Counted from the stretch's first letter, positions 8,252-16,646 are shown. The stretch: DNA of 36,892 nucleotides from an uncultured Lachnospiraceae bacterium (GCA_910576815.1 CAJTKA010000035.1:1-36892), one strand, 5' to 3'. The notes: generated by a model not told the origin, from the sequence alone. A program made the numbers and translations.

Positions 8252-9025
8252 ATGAAAAAGACAACGAAATTTCTGACAATGGCACTTACCGCAGTTCTGG
8301 CGGTGTGCACTCTGACAGCCTGCGGCGGTGATTCCGCAAAGGGCAATGTCATCACCTTTGGCACCAACCCGGAGTTCCCGCCCTTCGAGTATGTCACCTC
8401 AAACGGTGTGCTCGGAGAGTTTGACGGCATTGATATGGCGATTGCGCAGAGGATCGGCGCGGACAACGGCATGGAAGTCAAGATGGAGAGCATGGAGTTT
8501 GACTCTCTGCTGGTAGCGCTTCAGAATGGGCAGATCGATGCGGTCATCGCAGGTATGACAGCGACTGACGAGAGAAAGGAAACGGTGGATTTCTCCACAC
8601 CCTACTACACGGCGACGCAGGTCATGATCGTGAAGGAAGATTCCGATATTGCCACGGCGGCGGATATGGCGGACAAGAAAATCTGTGTGATCCAGGGCTA
8701 CACCGGTGAAGTCTGCGTGCAGGATATGGGCTACACCTATGAGGCGTTTAAGAAGGGTACGGAGGCAGTTATGGAGCTGGTGAACGGCAAGTGCGACGTG
8801 GTCGTGCTTGATTCTGCAACGGCACAGAAGTATGTCGGCGACAACGAAGGGTTAAAGATCGTGGAGGATGCTTCGGCGTTTGAGTCTGAGGAGTACGCGA
8901 TCGCGGTGCAGAAGGGCAACACGGAGCTGCTTGATAAGATCAACGCTTCCATCGAGAAGATGCTTGCGGACGGCACGATCAACGATCTGGCTGTGAAGTA
9001 TACAGAGGAAGCAACGGCGGAATAA
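8252..9025 (+). CDS. Amino-acid ABC transporter substrate-binding lipoprotein
   Basis: 257 residues. A signal peptide ends in the lipobox 'LTAC' with Cys24, so the protein is lipid-anchored outside the membrane. The mature part has the normal order: lobe 1 ('FGTNPEFPPFEY', 'GEFDGIDMAIAQRI', 'AVIAGMTATDERKETVDFSTPYY'), hinge, then lobe 2 ('ICVIQGYTGE', 'CDVVVLDSATAQKYV', 'YAIAVQKGN'), ending in the usual C-terminal helix. The Thr/Arg of 'MTATDER' is the canonical site for the amino-acid carboxylate. A strong AGGAGG lies upstream. It is a useful in-window reference for the permuted binding protein that follows. Confidence 0.93.
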   Translation: MKKTTKFLTMALTAVLAVCTLTACGGDSAKGNVITFGTNPEFPPFEYVTSNGVLGEFDGIDMAIAQRIGADNGMEVKMESMEFDSLLVALQNGQIDAVIAGMTATDERKETVDFSTPYYTATQVMIVKEDSDIATAADMADKKICVIQGYTGEVCVQDMGYTYEAFKKGTEAVMELVNGKCDVVVLDSATAQKYVGDNEGLKIVEDASAFESEEYAIAVQKGNTELLDKINASIEKMLADGTINDLAVKYTEEATAE

Positions 9026-9062
9026 AGACAAAGTGTTTGAGATGATTTGGGAGGAAAAAGCT

Positions 9063-9848
9063 ATGAAAAAGAGATTAGCAGTTTTGTTGATGCTTTCCAC
9101 TGCGGTATGTGCGGTCCTCACGGGCTGCGGCGGCGAAAAGGAGAGCAAGGATATGGTATATGCCGTGGAGGCAGGCTCTGCGGGCGAGGCAGTAGCGCAG
9201 GAGAAAGGCTTTCAGATGAACAGTGTGGCTTCTCAGGCGGATGCTCTGATGGAGGTGGCTTCGGGGACGTCGGATGCCGCGATCATCGACCTTTTGATGG
9301 CGGGGGCCATGATTGGAGAAGGCACCAGCTACCCGGATCTGGTACATACGGATGAGTTGACCACAGAGAAGTATGGCGCAGGCTGCCGTAAGGGTTCCGA
9401 TTTGGCTTCCTATATCAATGCTGTGTTTGCGGAGAGCTATACGGACGGTTCCATGCAGAAAACGGCTGAAACCTATGGCGTACAGGAGGCATTGATCGAG
9501 CAGAAGGCGAGTGAGTATACGGACAACGGTTCCGGTGACGTGGCTTACATTCAGGGGAAGGGAACGCTGATCGTAGGCATCACGGAGTTTGAGCCCATGG
9601 ATTACAAGGATGCTTCCGGTGAGTGGATCGGTTTCGATGCGGATATGGCGCGCATGGTGGCGGATAAGCTGGGCGTGGAAGTGCAGTTTGTGGTAATTGA
9701 CTGGGATAATAAGATCATGGAGCTGGATTCCAAGAACATCGACGTGGTTTGGAACGGCATGACCTTGACAGATGAGGTAACGAGCGCTATGGAGTGCACG
9801 AACGCATACTGCAATAATGCGCAGGTGGTCGTTGTGCCCGGGAAATAA
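9063..9848 (+). CDS. Circularly permuted amino-acid-binding lipoprotein (lobe 2 before lobe 1)
   Basis: 261 residues; start at 9063 with GGAGGA upstream; lipobox 'LTGC' with Cys22. The first mature part (about 29-147) aligns with the second lobe of ordinary SBP_bac_3 proteins ('YAVEAGSAGE', 'DAAIIDLLMAGAM', 'GAGCRKGSDL', then the C-terminal helix 'YTDGSMQKTAETYGV'). A linker (148-165) follows, then what is normally the N-terminal lobe (166-258): 'GTLIVGITEFEPMDY', 'GEWIGFDADMARMVADKLG', 'DVVWNGMTLTDE', 'CNNAQVVVV'. The protein stops where an ordinary one would cross the hinge into lobe 2. All parts of one binding fold are present in rotated order, so it is probably functional. It may have arisen by tandem duplication and loss of the outer halves. 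It probably serves the permease and ATPase at 9873 and 10560. Confidence 0.88.
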   Translation: MKKRLAVLLMLSTAVCAVLTGCGGEKESKDMVYAVEAGSAGEAVAQEKGFQMNSVASQADALMEVASGTSDAAIIDLLMAGAMIGEGTSYPDLVHTDELTTEKYGAGCRKGSDLASYINAVFAESYTDGSMQKTAETYGVQEALIEQKASEYTDNGSGDVAYIQGKGTLIVGITEFEPMDYKDASGEWIGFDADMARMVADKLGVEVQFVVIDWDNKIMELDSKNIDVVWNGMTLTDEVTSAMECTNAYCNNAQVVVVPGK

Positions 9849-9872
9849 GGCGCAGATACAGGAGAGCAAGTT

Positions 9873-10529
9873 ATGTTTTTCAGTGTGACACAATCGCTGC
9901 TGGGTGGTCTCTGGACCACCTTTCAGATCTTTCTTTTTACGCTGCTTTTCGCGCTGCCTCTGGGACTGATTCTGGCGTTTGGCGCGATGAGCAGGTGGAA
10001 GATACTGCGTGGGCTTGTGGGAACGCTTGTATGGATCATACGGGGTACGCCGTTGATGCTGCAGCTCATTATTATTTTCTACGGTCCGGGCCTGTGGCTT
10101 TCCCACAATATCTGGAGCGGCAGTGAGGCAGGGCGGATCACGGCGACCGTGGTGGCTTTTTCCATCAACTACGCCTGCTACTTTTCGGTCATCTTCCGCG
10201 GCGGGATCGAGGGCGTTCCCGTGGGACAGCGGGAGGCAGGAGAAGTGCTTGGCATGACAAAGAGCCAGATCTTTTTTAAGGTCACGCTCTTACAGATGGT
10301 AAAGCGCGTGGTGCCGCCCATGTCCAATGAGATCATTACCTTGGTAAAGGATACGTCGCTGGCGCGGATCATCGCGGCCTATGAATTGACGTTTGCAGGC
10401 TATTCCTTTATGAAAAGCAGCGGAATCACCTGGCCGCTCTTTTATACAGGCGTTTTCTATCTGCTGTTTGTGGGGATATTGACGCTTCTGTTTCGCTACA
10501 TCGAACAAAAATTATCTTACTTTCGCTGA
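9873..10529 (+). CDS. Polar amino-acid ABC transporter permease (second set)
   Basis: 218 residues with about five membrane segments. The N-terminal 'GLWTTFQIFLFTLLFALPLGLIL' and the coupling loop 'EAGEVLGMTKSQIFFKVTLLQM' mark the HisM/GlnP family. AGGAGAG lies upstream of the start, 24 bases after the permuted binding-protein gene. It differs clearly in sequence from the first permease (6725), so the two are not a recent duplication. It should form the channel for the importer served by the permuted binding protein. Confidence 0.92.
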   Translation: MFFSVTQSLLGGLWTTFQIFLFTLLFALPLGLILAFGAMSRWKILRGLVGTLVWIIRGTPLMLQLIIIFYGPGLWLSHNIWSGSEAGRITATVVAFSINYACYFSVIFRGGIEGVPVGQREAGEVLGMTKSQIFFKVTLLQMVKRVVPPMSNEIITLVKDTSLARIIAAYELTFAGYSFMKSSGITWPLFYTGVFYLLFVGILTLLFRYIEQKLSYFR

Positions 10530-10559
10530 ACTGTGGAACGTTGAAAGGAAGGACGTTGT

Positions 10560-11336
10560 ATGGCGGTTTTAGAGGTCAAAAATATCGGGAAACATTTCGG
10601 TTCCACGAATGTTCTTGACGATGTGAGTTTTACGTTGGAAGAAGGAAAGGCGCTTGCCATCATCGGTTCTTCCGGCTCGGGAAAGACGACGCTTCTGCGG
10701 TGCCTGAATTTTCTGGAGACGCCGGACAGCGGGTCCATCACGGTAAAGGGAGAAACGCTGTTTGATGCGGACCATCCCATAGAAGGACAGGAGAAAGATC
10801 TGCGCACCAAGCGGCTGCATTTCGGCATGGTGTTTCAGGCGTTTCATCTGTTCCCGCAGTATACGGCGTTGGAAAACGTGACGTTGGCGGAAAAGCTGCT
10901 GGCAAAGGAGCGGCCTGATTTTAAGCAGAAGAAAAAGGAAATCTACGGGGAGATCGAAGCCCACGGGAAAGAACTGCTTAACAGAATGGGGCTGGCGGAG
11001 CGCATGGAACATTATCCGCATCAGCTTTCCGGCGGACAGCAGCAGCGTGTGGCGATCGCCAGGGCGCTTGCGCTTCAGCCCGATATCCTCTGCTTTGACG
11101 AACCGACCTCAGCGCTTGACCCGGAGCTGACGGGCGAGGTGCTAAAGGTGATTCGGGGACTTGCCGAGCAGCACATGACGATGATCATCGTCACGCATGA
11201 GATGGCCTTTGCCAGGGATGTGGCGGATCAAATCATTTTTATGGACGAGGGTGTGATCGTGGAACAGGGTGATCCGAAGCAGGTCATCGATCATCCGCGG
11301 GAGGAGCGGACGAGACAGTTTTTAACCAAATACTAA
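10560..11336 (+). CDS. Polar amino-acid ABC transporter ATP-binding protein (second set)
   Basis: 258 residues. Walker A 'GSSGSGKT' (36-43), signature 'LSGGQ' (156-160), Walker B 'ILCFDEP' and switch His213 are intact. Compared with the ATPase at 7477 it carries about 18 extra residues, mostly in the charged helical segment around 112-140, and has 'VFQAFHLFP' at the Q-loop. GGAAGGA lies upstream of the start. It is the last gene of the operon; a terminator follows 8 bases after the stop. Confidence 0.93.
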   Translation: MAVLEVKNIGKHFGSTNVLDDVSFTLEEGKALAIIGSSGSGKTTLLRCLNFLETPDSGSITVKGETLFDADHPIEGQEKDLRTKRLHFGMVFQAFHLFPQYTALENVTLAEKLLAKERPDFKQKKKEIYGEIEAHGKELLNRMGLAERMEHYPHQLSGGQQQRVAIARALALQPDILCFDEPTSALDPELTGEVLKVIRGLAEQHMTMIIVTHEMAFARDVADQIIFMDEGVIVEQGDPKQVIDHPREERTRQFLTKY

Positions 11337-11344
11337 AGAATCAG

Positions 11345-11372
11345 AGAGCTTGCCTGTGGGCAGGCTCTTTTT
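11345..11372 (+). terminator. Rho-independent terminator of the transport operon
   Basis: A ten-base stem with one or two G-T pairs (11345-11354 with 11359-11368), a 4-base loop and a run of five T (11368-11372), just after the last ATPase gene. Confidence 0.88.
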
Positions 11373-11378
11373 GTGCGA

Positions 11379-11437
11379 ATAAGCAGCATTTTGAGTCTGC
11401 TTATGGGAAATACTACTTATTTTATAAAAGGTAGTAT
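11379..11437. promoter_or_regulatory. Two inverted repeats upstream of the MotA-like/LuxR operon
   Basis: First dyad: ATAAGCAG (11379-11386) and CTGCTTAT (11397-11404), perfect 8-base arms. Second dyad: ATACTAC (11410-11416) and GTAGTAT (11431-11437), perfect 7-base arms around an AT-rich 14-base centre. Both lie 120-180 bases before the operon start, where an activator or repressor would bind. The LuxR-type regulator encoded in the operon is a natural candidate, but that is inference. No good -35/-10 pair was found. Confidence 0.45.
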
Positions 11438-11562
11438 GGTGTTTTCCGTGCGGTCTATGCTATGCTTTTTATATAAAGATACAGATGACTGGAAAAGTGG
11501 CATAGGGTAAAAATTGGGAACTGTCGTATGGAATATAGCATGGAAGAACGGAGGAGTTTACT

Positions 11563-12132
11563 ATGATTATGGAGATGATCAGCATCCTGTTTGGCATATT
11601 GATCCTGCTTGTGGCGGAAGGCGGCTTTGGGCAGGAGGGGGGGTTACTTCAGGCGGCCTCCTTTCTGTTCAATATGCCGTCGTTTGTCATCATTTTGGTA
11701 TTTACCGTGCCGTTGCTAGTCAGAGGCGGTGTGTGGCGGGAGTTTATACGGGCTTTCCAACTGTTGAAAAAAAGCTATTCCTGCCATTTGAGTGAACTCA
11801 GACGGACACAGGATGTGCTGGAAATGCTGCAGCGGCAGGTGTTCTGCGCGGGCATTTTAGCGATGCTTTGCACCTTCATTATGATTATGAGGGAACTTTC
11901 CAGTCTGGCGATGCTTGGGCCTAAGCTGGCCGTAGCGATCCTGACCGTGCTCTACGCGACAGTGATCGAGATGCTGCTTTTGCCATTGCAGATGGAAGTG
12001 AAGCGGCGAATCATAGACTATATGGGAATGGATTCGCCGGAGGAGACAAATAGAAACGAAATAGCGTGCAATAACAATATCGAAGTGGGAACAACTGACA
12101 ATACAGACAGTAGAAATGATGGAGATACGTGA
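11563..12132 (+). CDS. MotA/TolQ/ExbB-like membrane protein
   Basis: 189 residues with four hydrophobic segments (about 4-20, 36-53, 91-110, 117-142), a charged cytoplasmic loop between segments 2 and 3, and an Asn/Asp-rich tail. The layout, and 'LGPKLAVAILTVLYATVIEMLLLPL' near the end, resemble the last two helices of MotA/TolQ/ExbB proton-channel subunits, where 'GPAxAxALxTTxYG' is usual. No MotB/ExbD partner is nearby. GGAGGAG lies 7 bases before the start. The gene overlaps the LuxR-type gene, so they probably act together. The family call is moderate; it may be a distant relative with a sensory role. Confidence 0.55.
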   Translation: MIMEMISILFGILILLVAEGGFGQEGGLLQAASFLFNMPSFVIILVFTVPLLVRGGVWREFIRAFQLLKKSYSCHLSELRRTQDVLEMLQRQVFCAGILAMLCTFIMIMRELSSLAMLGPKLAVAILTVLYATVIEMLLLPLQMEVKRRIIDYMGMDSPEETNRNEIACNNNIEVGTTDNTDSRNDGDT

Positions 12133-12134
12133 GC

Positions 12135-12710
12135 ATGAGAAAACGTGTGCTCAGATTGGTGCTCGGCTTAGGATATGTGCTGCTTTTGACGGTCATGCTG
12201 TTGTATCAGGCGGGCGTGTTCGGAGAAAGACGAAACTGGGGCGTCGCAACTCTGACGACACTCTTTCTTGGCGTGACACTGGCAGTGGTTCTCGTGCTCT
12301 ATGTGCGGGTGAGTGAGCAGATCAGGAAAGAAGGCGGAGCACTTCGACAAGGGCAGTGTGAGCGGACCGAGGCAGGAGACGTCAGGAGTGCTGCAGCAGA
12401 AAAGGAGACTGGTGAATCGCGGCAAAAGACCACGACAGAGAAGACGATGGGTAGAAGTGCGGCGAACATCAGAAGCTACGAGGAGATTTATGCGGATTTC
12501 CTGCATGTCTGCGAAGGAAGCGGGCTTTCCGAACGGGAGCTGGAGGTGGCGTGGCTCCTCTACAGGGGGCACACCAACAGACAGATCGGCGAGGAACTTT
12601 TTATTGCCGAGACAACGGTGAAAAAGCATGTGACGCATATTTACCAGAAGCTGGAAGTGTACAGCAGAAAAGACTTCCGCGCTATGGTGCAAACAGGTCA
12701 TCCCTTGTGA
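12135..12710 (+). CDS. Membrane-tethered LuxR-type transcriptional regulator
   Basis: 191 residues. Two membrane helices (about 7-26 and 38-57) are followed by a polar, probably unstructured linker (60-110) and a C-terminal LuxR/GerE helix-turn-helix (about 129-185) with 'LSERELEVAWLL', 'GHTNRQIGEEL', 'AETTVKKHVTHIYQKL'. The regulator thus appears fixed in the membrane. ATG at 12135 is preferred, with GGAG 10 bases upstream; GTG at 12129 overlaps the previous stop and is the alternative. Translation is coupled to the MotA-like gene. Its 3' end overlaps the convergent MATE gene by 29 bases. Confidence 0.85.
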   Translation: MRKRVLRLVLGLGYVLLLTVMLLYQAGVFGERRNWGVATLTTLFLGVTLAVVLVLYVRVSEQIRKEGGALRQGQCERTEAGDVRSAAAEKETGESRQKTTTEKTMGRSAANIRSYEEIYADFLHVCEGSGLSERELEVAWLLYRGHTNRQIGEELFIAETTVKKHVTHIYQKLEVYSRKDFRAMVQTGHPL

Positions 12711-14049
12711 TATTTTTTAACCACTTGCCGCTGCGGTAGTGCTTGATGACCCAGGGCCATTTGACAAATTCGTCGGTGCACAGCAAAAAATAGACCCAGA
12801 GAACGGGCAGCTTAAAGACAAAGGCAGCCAAGAAGCCGAGCGGTACCGCATAGACCCACATATCGATCACATCGCAGATCAGACCGAAGCGGCTGTCTCC
12901 GCCTGCGCGGAACACGCCTGCGATCAACGTCGTATTGACGGCGGCTCCCATGATATAGTAGGTGTTGATGAGCAGCATCACCTTAAGATAACCCATGGCG
13001 GTCTCGGAAAGCTTTGCAAAATGCAGCACGAAGGGCGTGGCTGCAAGCACCATCAGGCCGCCGATGGCCCCGGTGATGATCGTCAGTTTCATCAGCTTGG
13101 AGGCGTACTCTTTGGCGCGCTCCATGTCATTTTCTCCCATTACATTTCCCAGTAAAATCCCACCCGCGCTGGCGGTGCCAAAGCAGAGCACGGTGCCGAA
13201 ATTGCGGACAACAACGACCAGTGAATTGGCGGCCACCGCATCGGAGCCCATATGCCCCAGGATCACGGAGTACATGGAAAAGGCGACGCTCCAAGCCAGG
13301 TCATTGACGAGGGCAGGCAGGGACAGTCTGATGAAATCTTGAAAGAGAAGTTTGCTTTTCAGGAACATATAACTGAATTTCAGTTTGATATCCGTACTGC
13401 GCCAGGATACGATGATGCAGCCTAAAAGTTCTATGATGCGGGAGAGCGCAGTGGCGATGGCAACGCCTCTGGCGCCAAGCTTGGGCGCGCCAAACAGTCC
13501 GAAGATAAATACGGCGTTTAAGAAAATATTCAGGGTAAAAGCCATGACATTGAGGATCATGGAAACGGTGACCCGTCCGATGCTCCGAAGGATCGCCAGA
13601 TAAACTTCAATGATTCCCCAGCAGAGATAGGTGACTGCCATTACGCGCAGGTACTCCGCACCGATGGCGATCAGCTCCGCATCATTTGTAAAAAGCTTCA
13701 TCAACCATTGCGGTGCAAAAAAAGCTGCGGCGGAAAAACAGAGGGATATGATCAGGGAAAACCGCATGGCAATGCCCTGAATGGCACGGATCGGCTGGAG
13801 GTCTCCCTTTCCCCAGTACTGCGCACTTAACATGGAGGCACCTGTGCCCAGACCGTAGTAGATCATAAAGAGCACGCTTGCATAGTTTGCCGCCAGCGAT
13901 ACGGCGGAGATGGAAGACTGTCCTACATAATTGAGCATCACCACATCTGCGGAGCTGACAGCCGCGCTTAAAAGATTTTGAATGACGATGGGAATCACCA
14001 GCTTTATAATCTGGGAATAAAATCTGTTTTTGTCATTTGCGGTGGTCAT
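12682..14049 (-). CDS. MATE family efflux transporter
   Basis: 455 residues with about 12 membrane helices. The opening 'IIKLVIPIVIQNLLSAAVSSADVVMLNYVG' and the matching start of the second half ('FIRLSLPALVNDLAWSVAFSMY') are typical of MATE exporters, which expel cationic drugs or metabolites using a Na+ or H+ gradient. The start at 14049 has GGAGG 7 bases upstream; a start at 14100 would add residues with no family match. It has a strong promoter (14127-14155) and is divergent from a second MATE gene. Confidence 0.92.
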   Translation of the reverse strand: MTTANDKNRFYSQIIKLVIPIVIQNLLSAAVSSADVVMLNYVGQSSISAVSLAANYASVLFMIYYGLGTGASMLSAQYWGKGDLQPIRAIQGIAMRFSLIISLCFSAAAFFAPQWLMKLFTNDAELIAIGAEYLRVMAVTYLCWGIIEVYLAILRSIGRVTVSMILNVMAFTLNIFLNAVFIFGLFGAPKLGARGVAIATALSRIIELLGCIIVSWRSTDIKLKFSYMFLKSKLLFQDFIRLSLPALVNDLAWSVAFSMYSVILGHMGSDAVAANSLVVVVRNFGTVLCFGTASAGGILLGNVMGENDMERAKEYASKLMKLTIITGAIGGLMVLAATPFVLHFAKLSETAMGYLKVMLLINTYYIMGAAVNTTLIAGVFRAGGDSRFGLICDVIDMWVYAVPLGFLAAFVFKLPVLWVYFLLCTDEFVKWPWVIKHYRSGKWLKNITRDDLFAP

Positions 14050-14126
14050 AATGGTCCTCCGATTTTGTAAAAACGCCGCGCCGGCGGGCTTCGACAGCAC
14101 TCTTCTATTTTGCGTAAAGTGATAAC

Positions 14127-14155
14127 ATTCTAATACATTCCCCTAGCACTGTCAA
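14127..14155 (-). promoter_or_regulatory. Strong sigmaA promoter of the minus-strand MATE gene
   Basis: On the minus strand TTGACA (14155-14150) and TAGAAT (14132-14127) are separated by exactly 17 bases, 78 bases before the start at 14049. Confidence 0.75.
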
Positions 14156-14280
14156 TCGCTTTTTTGCACTTTCAAAATTTCAAAATTTAATTTTTTCTTT
14201 CATTTAGGTACTTGTGTTTTTATAAAAGTATGATAAAGTGAAAAAAGTATTTGAAATTTTGCACTGGAATGGAGAGTATG

Positions 14281-15636
14281 ATGGAAAAGGATATGACGAA
14301 GGGCAGCCCCATGAAGCTGATTCTGGGATTTGCGGTGCCCCTTTTGTTCGGGCTGGTATTTCAGCAGTTCTACAGTATGATGGACGCGGTGATCGTGGGA
14401 CATTATCTGGGCGTGGATGCGCTGGCGGCAGTGGGCGCCACGGGTTCCGTCAACTTTCTGATCATCGGCTTTTGCATGGGCGTCTGCAACGGCTTTGCGA
14501 TTCCGATTGCGCAGGAGTTTGGCGCGAAGCACGAGGAGCAGTTGAAGCGATTTGTGGCAAACAGCGTATGGCTGTCCGTGATCTTTGCAGTGGTGATCAC
14601 GATCGTGGTGTCGCTCCTTTGCCGCCAGATTTTACAGGTGATGCGCACGCCCGCGAATATCATTGACGGTTCCTACAATTACATTATTATTATTTTTCTG
14701 GGCATACCCGTGGTATTTCTCTACAATATGACGGCCGCCATTCTGCGTTCTTTGGGAGACAGTAAAACGCCTGTCGTGTTTCTGGTGACGGCGGCGATTT
14801 TGAATATCTTTCTCGATGTATTCTGCATCGTGGTGCTGCACATGAATGTGGGCGGTGCGGCGATTGCGACCGTGGTGTCACAGGCAATCGCGGGCTTTGC
14901 CTGCCTGTTCTATATGCGTAAAAAATTTGCGATTTTGAAGCTGTCTGCGGACGAGCGCAGATGGGACAGAGATTACGCGGCGAAGCTTTGCAATATGGGA
15001 ATCCCTATGGGACTGCAGTATTCCATTACCGCCATCGGCAGCGTGATCTTGCAGAGCGCGGTGAACAGCATTGATTCTAATGCGGTGGCAGCGGTCACGG
15101 CGGGCGGTAAGGTGAGTATGCTTCTGGTCTGTCCCTTTGACGCGATGGGCTCTACCATGGCGACCTACGGCGGCCAGAATGTAGGCGCTGGAGATTTGGA
15201 CCGCGTGGACAAAGGACTGAAAAGCTGCTCTTTGTTGGGGCTGATTTATTCTCTGCTTGCGTTTGGCGCGGTATTTCTGTTCGGGAAACAGCTGTTGTTA
15301 CTGTTTTTGGACGCGGGGGAGACGCAGATCATTGCGAACGCCTATTCCTTTATTCAGATGAATGCGCTGTTTTATTTTCCGCTGGCGCTGGTCAATATCG
15401 TGCGTTTCCTCATTCAGGGGATGGGCTTCAGCAGATTGGCGGTCTTTGCAGGCGCATTTGAAATGCTGGCGAGAGCGCTGGCAGGATTTTTGCTGGTGCC
15501 TAAATTCGGGTTCAGCGCGGTACGTTTTGCGAATCCGCTGGCGTGGATCTTTGCCGATATCTTTTTGATCCCAGCCTTTTTCCACGTGCGGAAGAAGATG
15601 GCGCTTATTTTGAACGGACAGCGGGAGCGGGCGTAA
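14281..15636 (+). CDS. MATE family efflux transporter
   Basis: 451 residues with about 12 membrane helices. 'MTKGSPMKLILGFAVPLLFG' and 'QQFYSMMDAVIVGHYLG' are signatures of the MATE branch frequent in Clostridia, distinct from the neighbouring exporter. The second half repeats the layout ('AAKLCNMGIPMGLQYSITAIG'). ATG at 14281 is chosen because GGAG (14271-14274) is 6 bases away; ATGs at 14269 and 14278 are less well spaced. Substrate unknown. Confidence 0.92.
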   Translation: MEKDMTKGSPMKLILGFAVPLLFGLVFQQFYSMMDAVIVGHYLGVDALAAVGATGSVNFLIIGFCMGVCNGFAIPIAQEFGAKHEEQLKRFVANSVWLSVIFAVVITIVVSLLCRQILQVMRTPANIIDGSYNYIIIIFLGIPVVFLYNMTAAILRSLGDSKTPVVFLVTAAILNIFLDVFCIVVLHMNVGGAAIATVVSQAIAGFACLFYMRKKFAILKLSADERRWDRDYAAKLCNMGIPMGLQYSITAIGSVILQSAVNSIDSNAVAAVTAGGKVSMLLVCPFDAMGSTMATYGGQNVGAGDLDRVDKGLKSCSLLGLIYSLLAFGAVFLFGKQLLLLFLDAGETQIIANAYSFIQMNALFYFPLALVNIVRFLIQGMGFSRLAVFAGAFEMLARALAGFLLVPKFGFSAVRFANPLAWIFADIFLIPAFFHVRKKMALILNGQRERA

Positions 15637-15671
15637 CAGATGGGGAATCGTGCAAAGAGGAAAAGGGTACT

Positions 15672-16646
15672 ATGACAAAAAGAAAAAAGGGCATGAAAAT
15701 CATGTTGATTGCGATGGCGGCAGTGCTTCTTTTGCTGCTTATCATATACGGTAACCACCGAATCCATTTAAGAAAAGAAGCGGCATTGCGTTTGCCGTTA
15801 GGACAGATGGTTGAAGTGGGCGGGCATCATATGAGTGTCTATCGGGAAGGAAATGGCGATACAACGCTTGTTTTTCTGTCAGGCGGGGGTACCAGCTCTC
15901 CTATATTAGATTTTAGATCTCTCTATTCTCTGTTAAGTGATCGTTATCAGATCGCAGTGGTAGAGAAATTCGGATACGGGTTCAGCGACGTTGTTGATAA
16001 GGACAGAGATATTGATTCGATCCTTGAAGACACAAGAGCGGCCCTTGTTGCCGCAGGATTAAGCGCGCCCTATGTCCTTTGCCCGCATTCCATGTCAGGA
16101 CTGGAAGCCCTCTATTGGGCACAGAAATATCCCGACGAGGTATCTGCAATCATTGGGTTGGATATGGCGGTGCCGGCGTATTATGACAGCATGAAGATAA
16201 ACATACCGCTGATGAGGACCGCAAGCTTTGCGGCTGATATCGGCGTTACGCGCCTGATCCCTGGCATTTCGGAAAGTGACGCCATCAAGCATGGCACATT
16301 GTCGGATGAGGAAAAAGAAATCTATCGGGCCGTTTTTTACAGTCGGACAGCAACTGTGACGATGATAAATGAAGCAGAGCGCGTGAAGGAAAATGCTGAA
16401 AAAGTGCAGAATATGGGCGTTCCACAGCTTCCGATGCTGTTATTCATTTCAGACGGTTCCGGTGGGACGGGCTTTGAGAAAGAAACGTGGAGGAATATTC
16501 CAATCGAATATATCGCACAGGTTGAGGAAGGGGAATATGTAGAATTGGACTGCCCGCACTATGTGCATGATTATGAGTATCAAACGATCAGTGAAAGGAT
16601 GATGGCTTTTTTGGCGAAAGTACGCTTCGCTTCCCTTGTAGTGTGA
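15672..16646 (+). CDS. Alpha/beta hydrolase with N-terminal membrane anchor, altered C-terminus
   Basis: 324 residues. An N-terminal helix (about 9-26) anchors a hydrolase domain with oxyanion-hole 'FLSGGGTSSP', nucleophile Ser140 in 'CPHSMSG' (the usual G-H-S-M-G-G elbow with two Gly replaced), and a late His in 'CPHYVHDY'. Such enzymes cleave esters, amides or epoxides; the substrate is unknown. The start at 15672 has AGAGGAAAAGGG upstream; the longer frame from 15543 runs into the MATE gene. The last residues, 'RFASLVV', are encoded by DNA that on the other strand reads as an integrase C-terminus (16625-16702), so the original end of the gene was replaced. The catalytic residues precede this and look intact. 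Confidence 0.82.
   Translation: MTKRKKGMKIMLIAMAAVLLLLLIIYGNHRIHLRKEAALRLPLGQMVEVGGHHMSVYREGNGDTTLVFLSGGGTSSPILDFRSLYSLLSDRYQIAVVEKFGYGFSDVVDKDRDIDSILEDTRAALVAAGLSAPYVLCPHSMSGLEALYWAQKYPDEVSAIIGLDMAVPAYYDSMKINIPLMRTASFAADIGVTRLIPGISESDAIKHGTLSDEEKEIYRAVFYSRTATVTMINEAERVKENAEKVQNMGVPQLPMLLFISDGSGGTGFEKETWRNIPIEYIAQVEEGEYVELDCPHYVHDYEYQTISERMMAFLAKVRFASLVV

Noticed and set aside
9063..9848. The permuted binding protein as two broken halves of different genes
   Set aside because: The frame is open throughout, with one signal peptide, both lobes complete and each present once; a chimera of remnants would be expected to show missing or doubled parts.
12313..12739. Plus-strand frames overlapping the LuxR-type gene in other phases
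   Set aside because: Arg- and Cys-rich low-complexity translations with no start signal; shadows of the LuxR-type gene.
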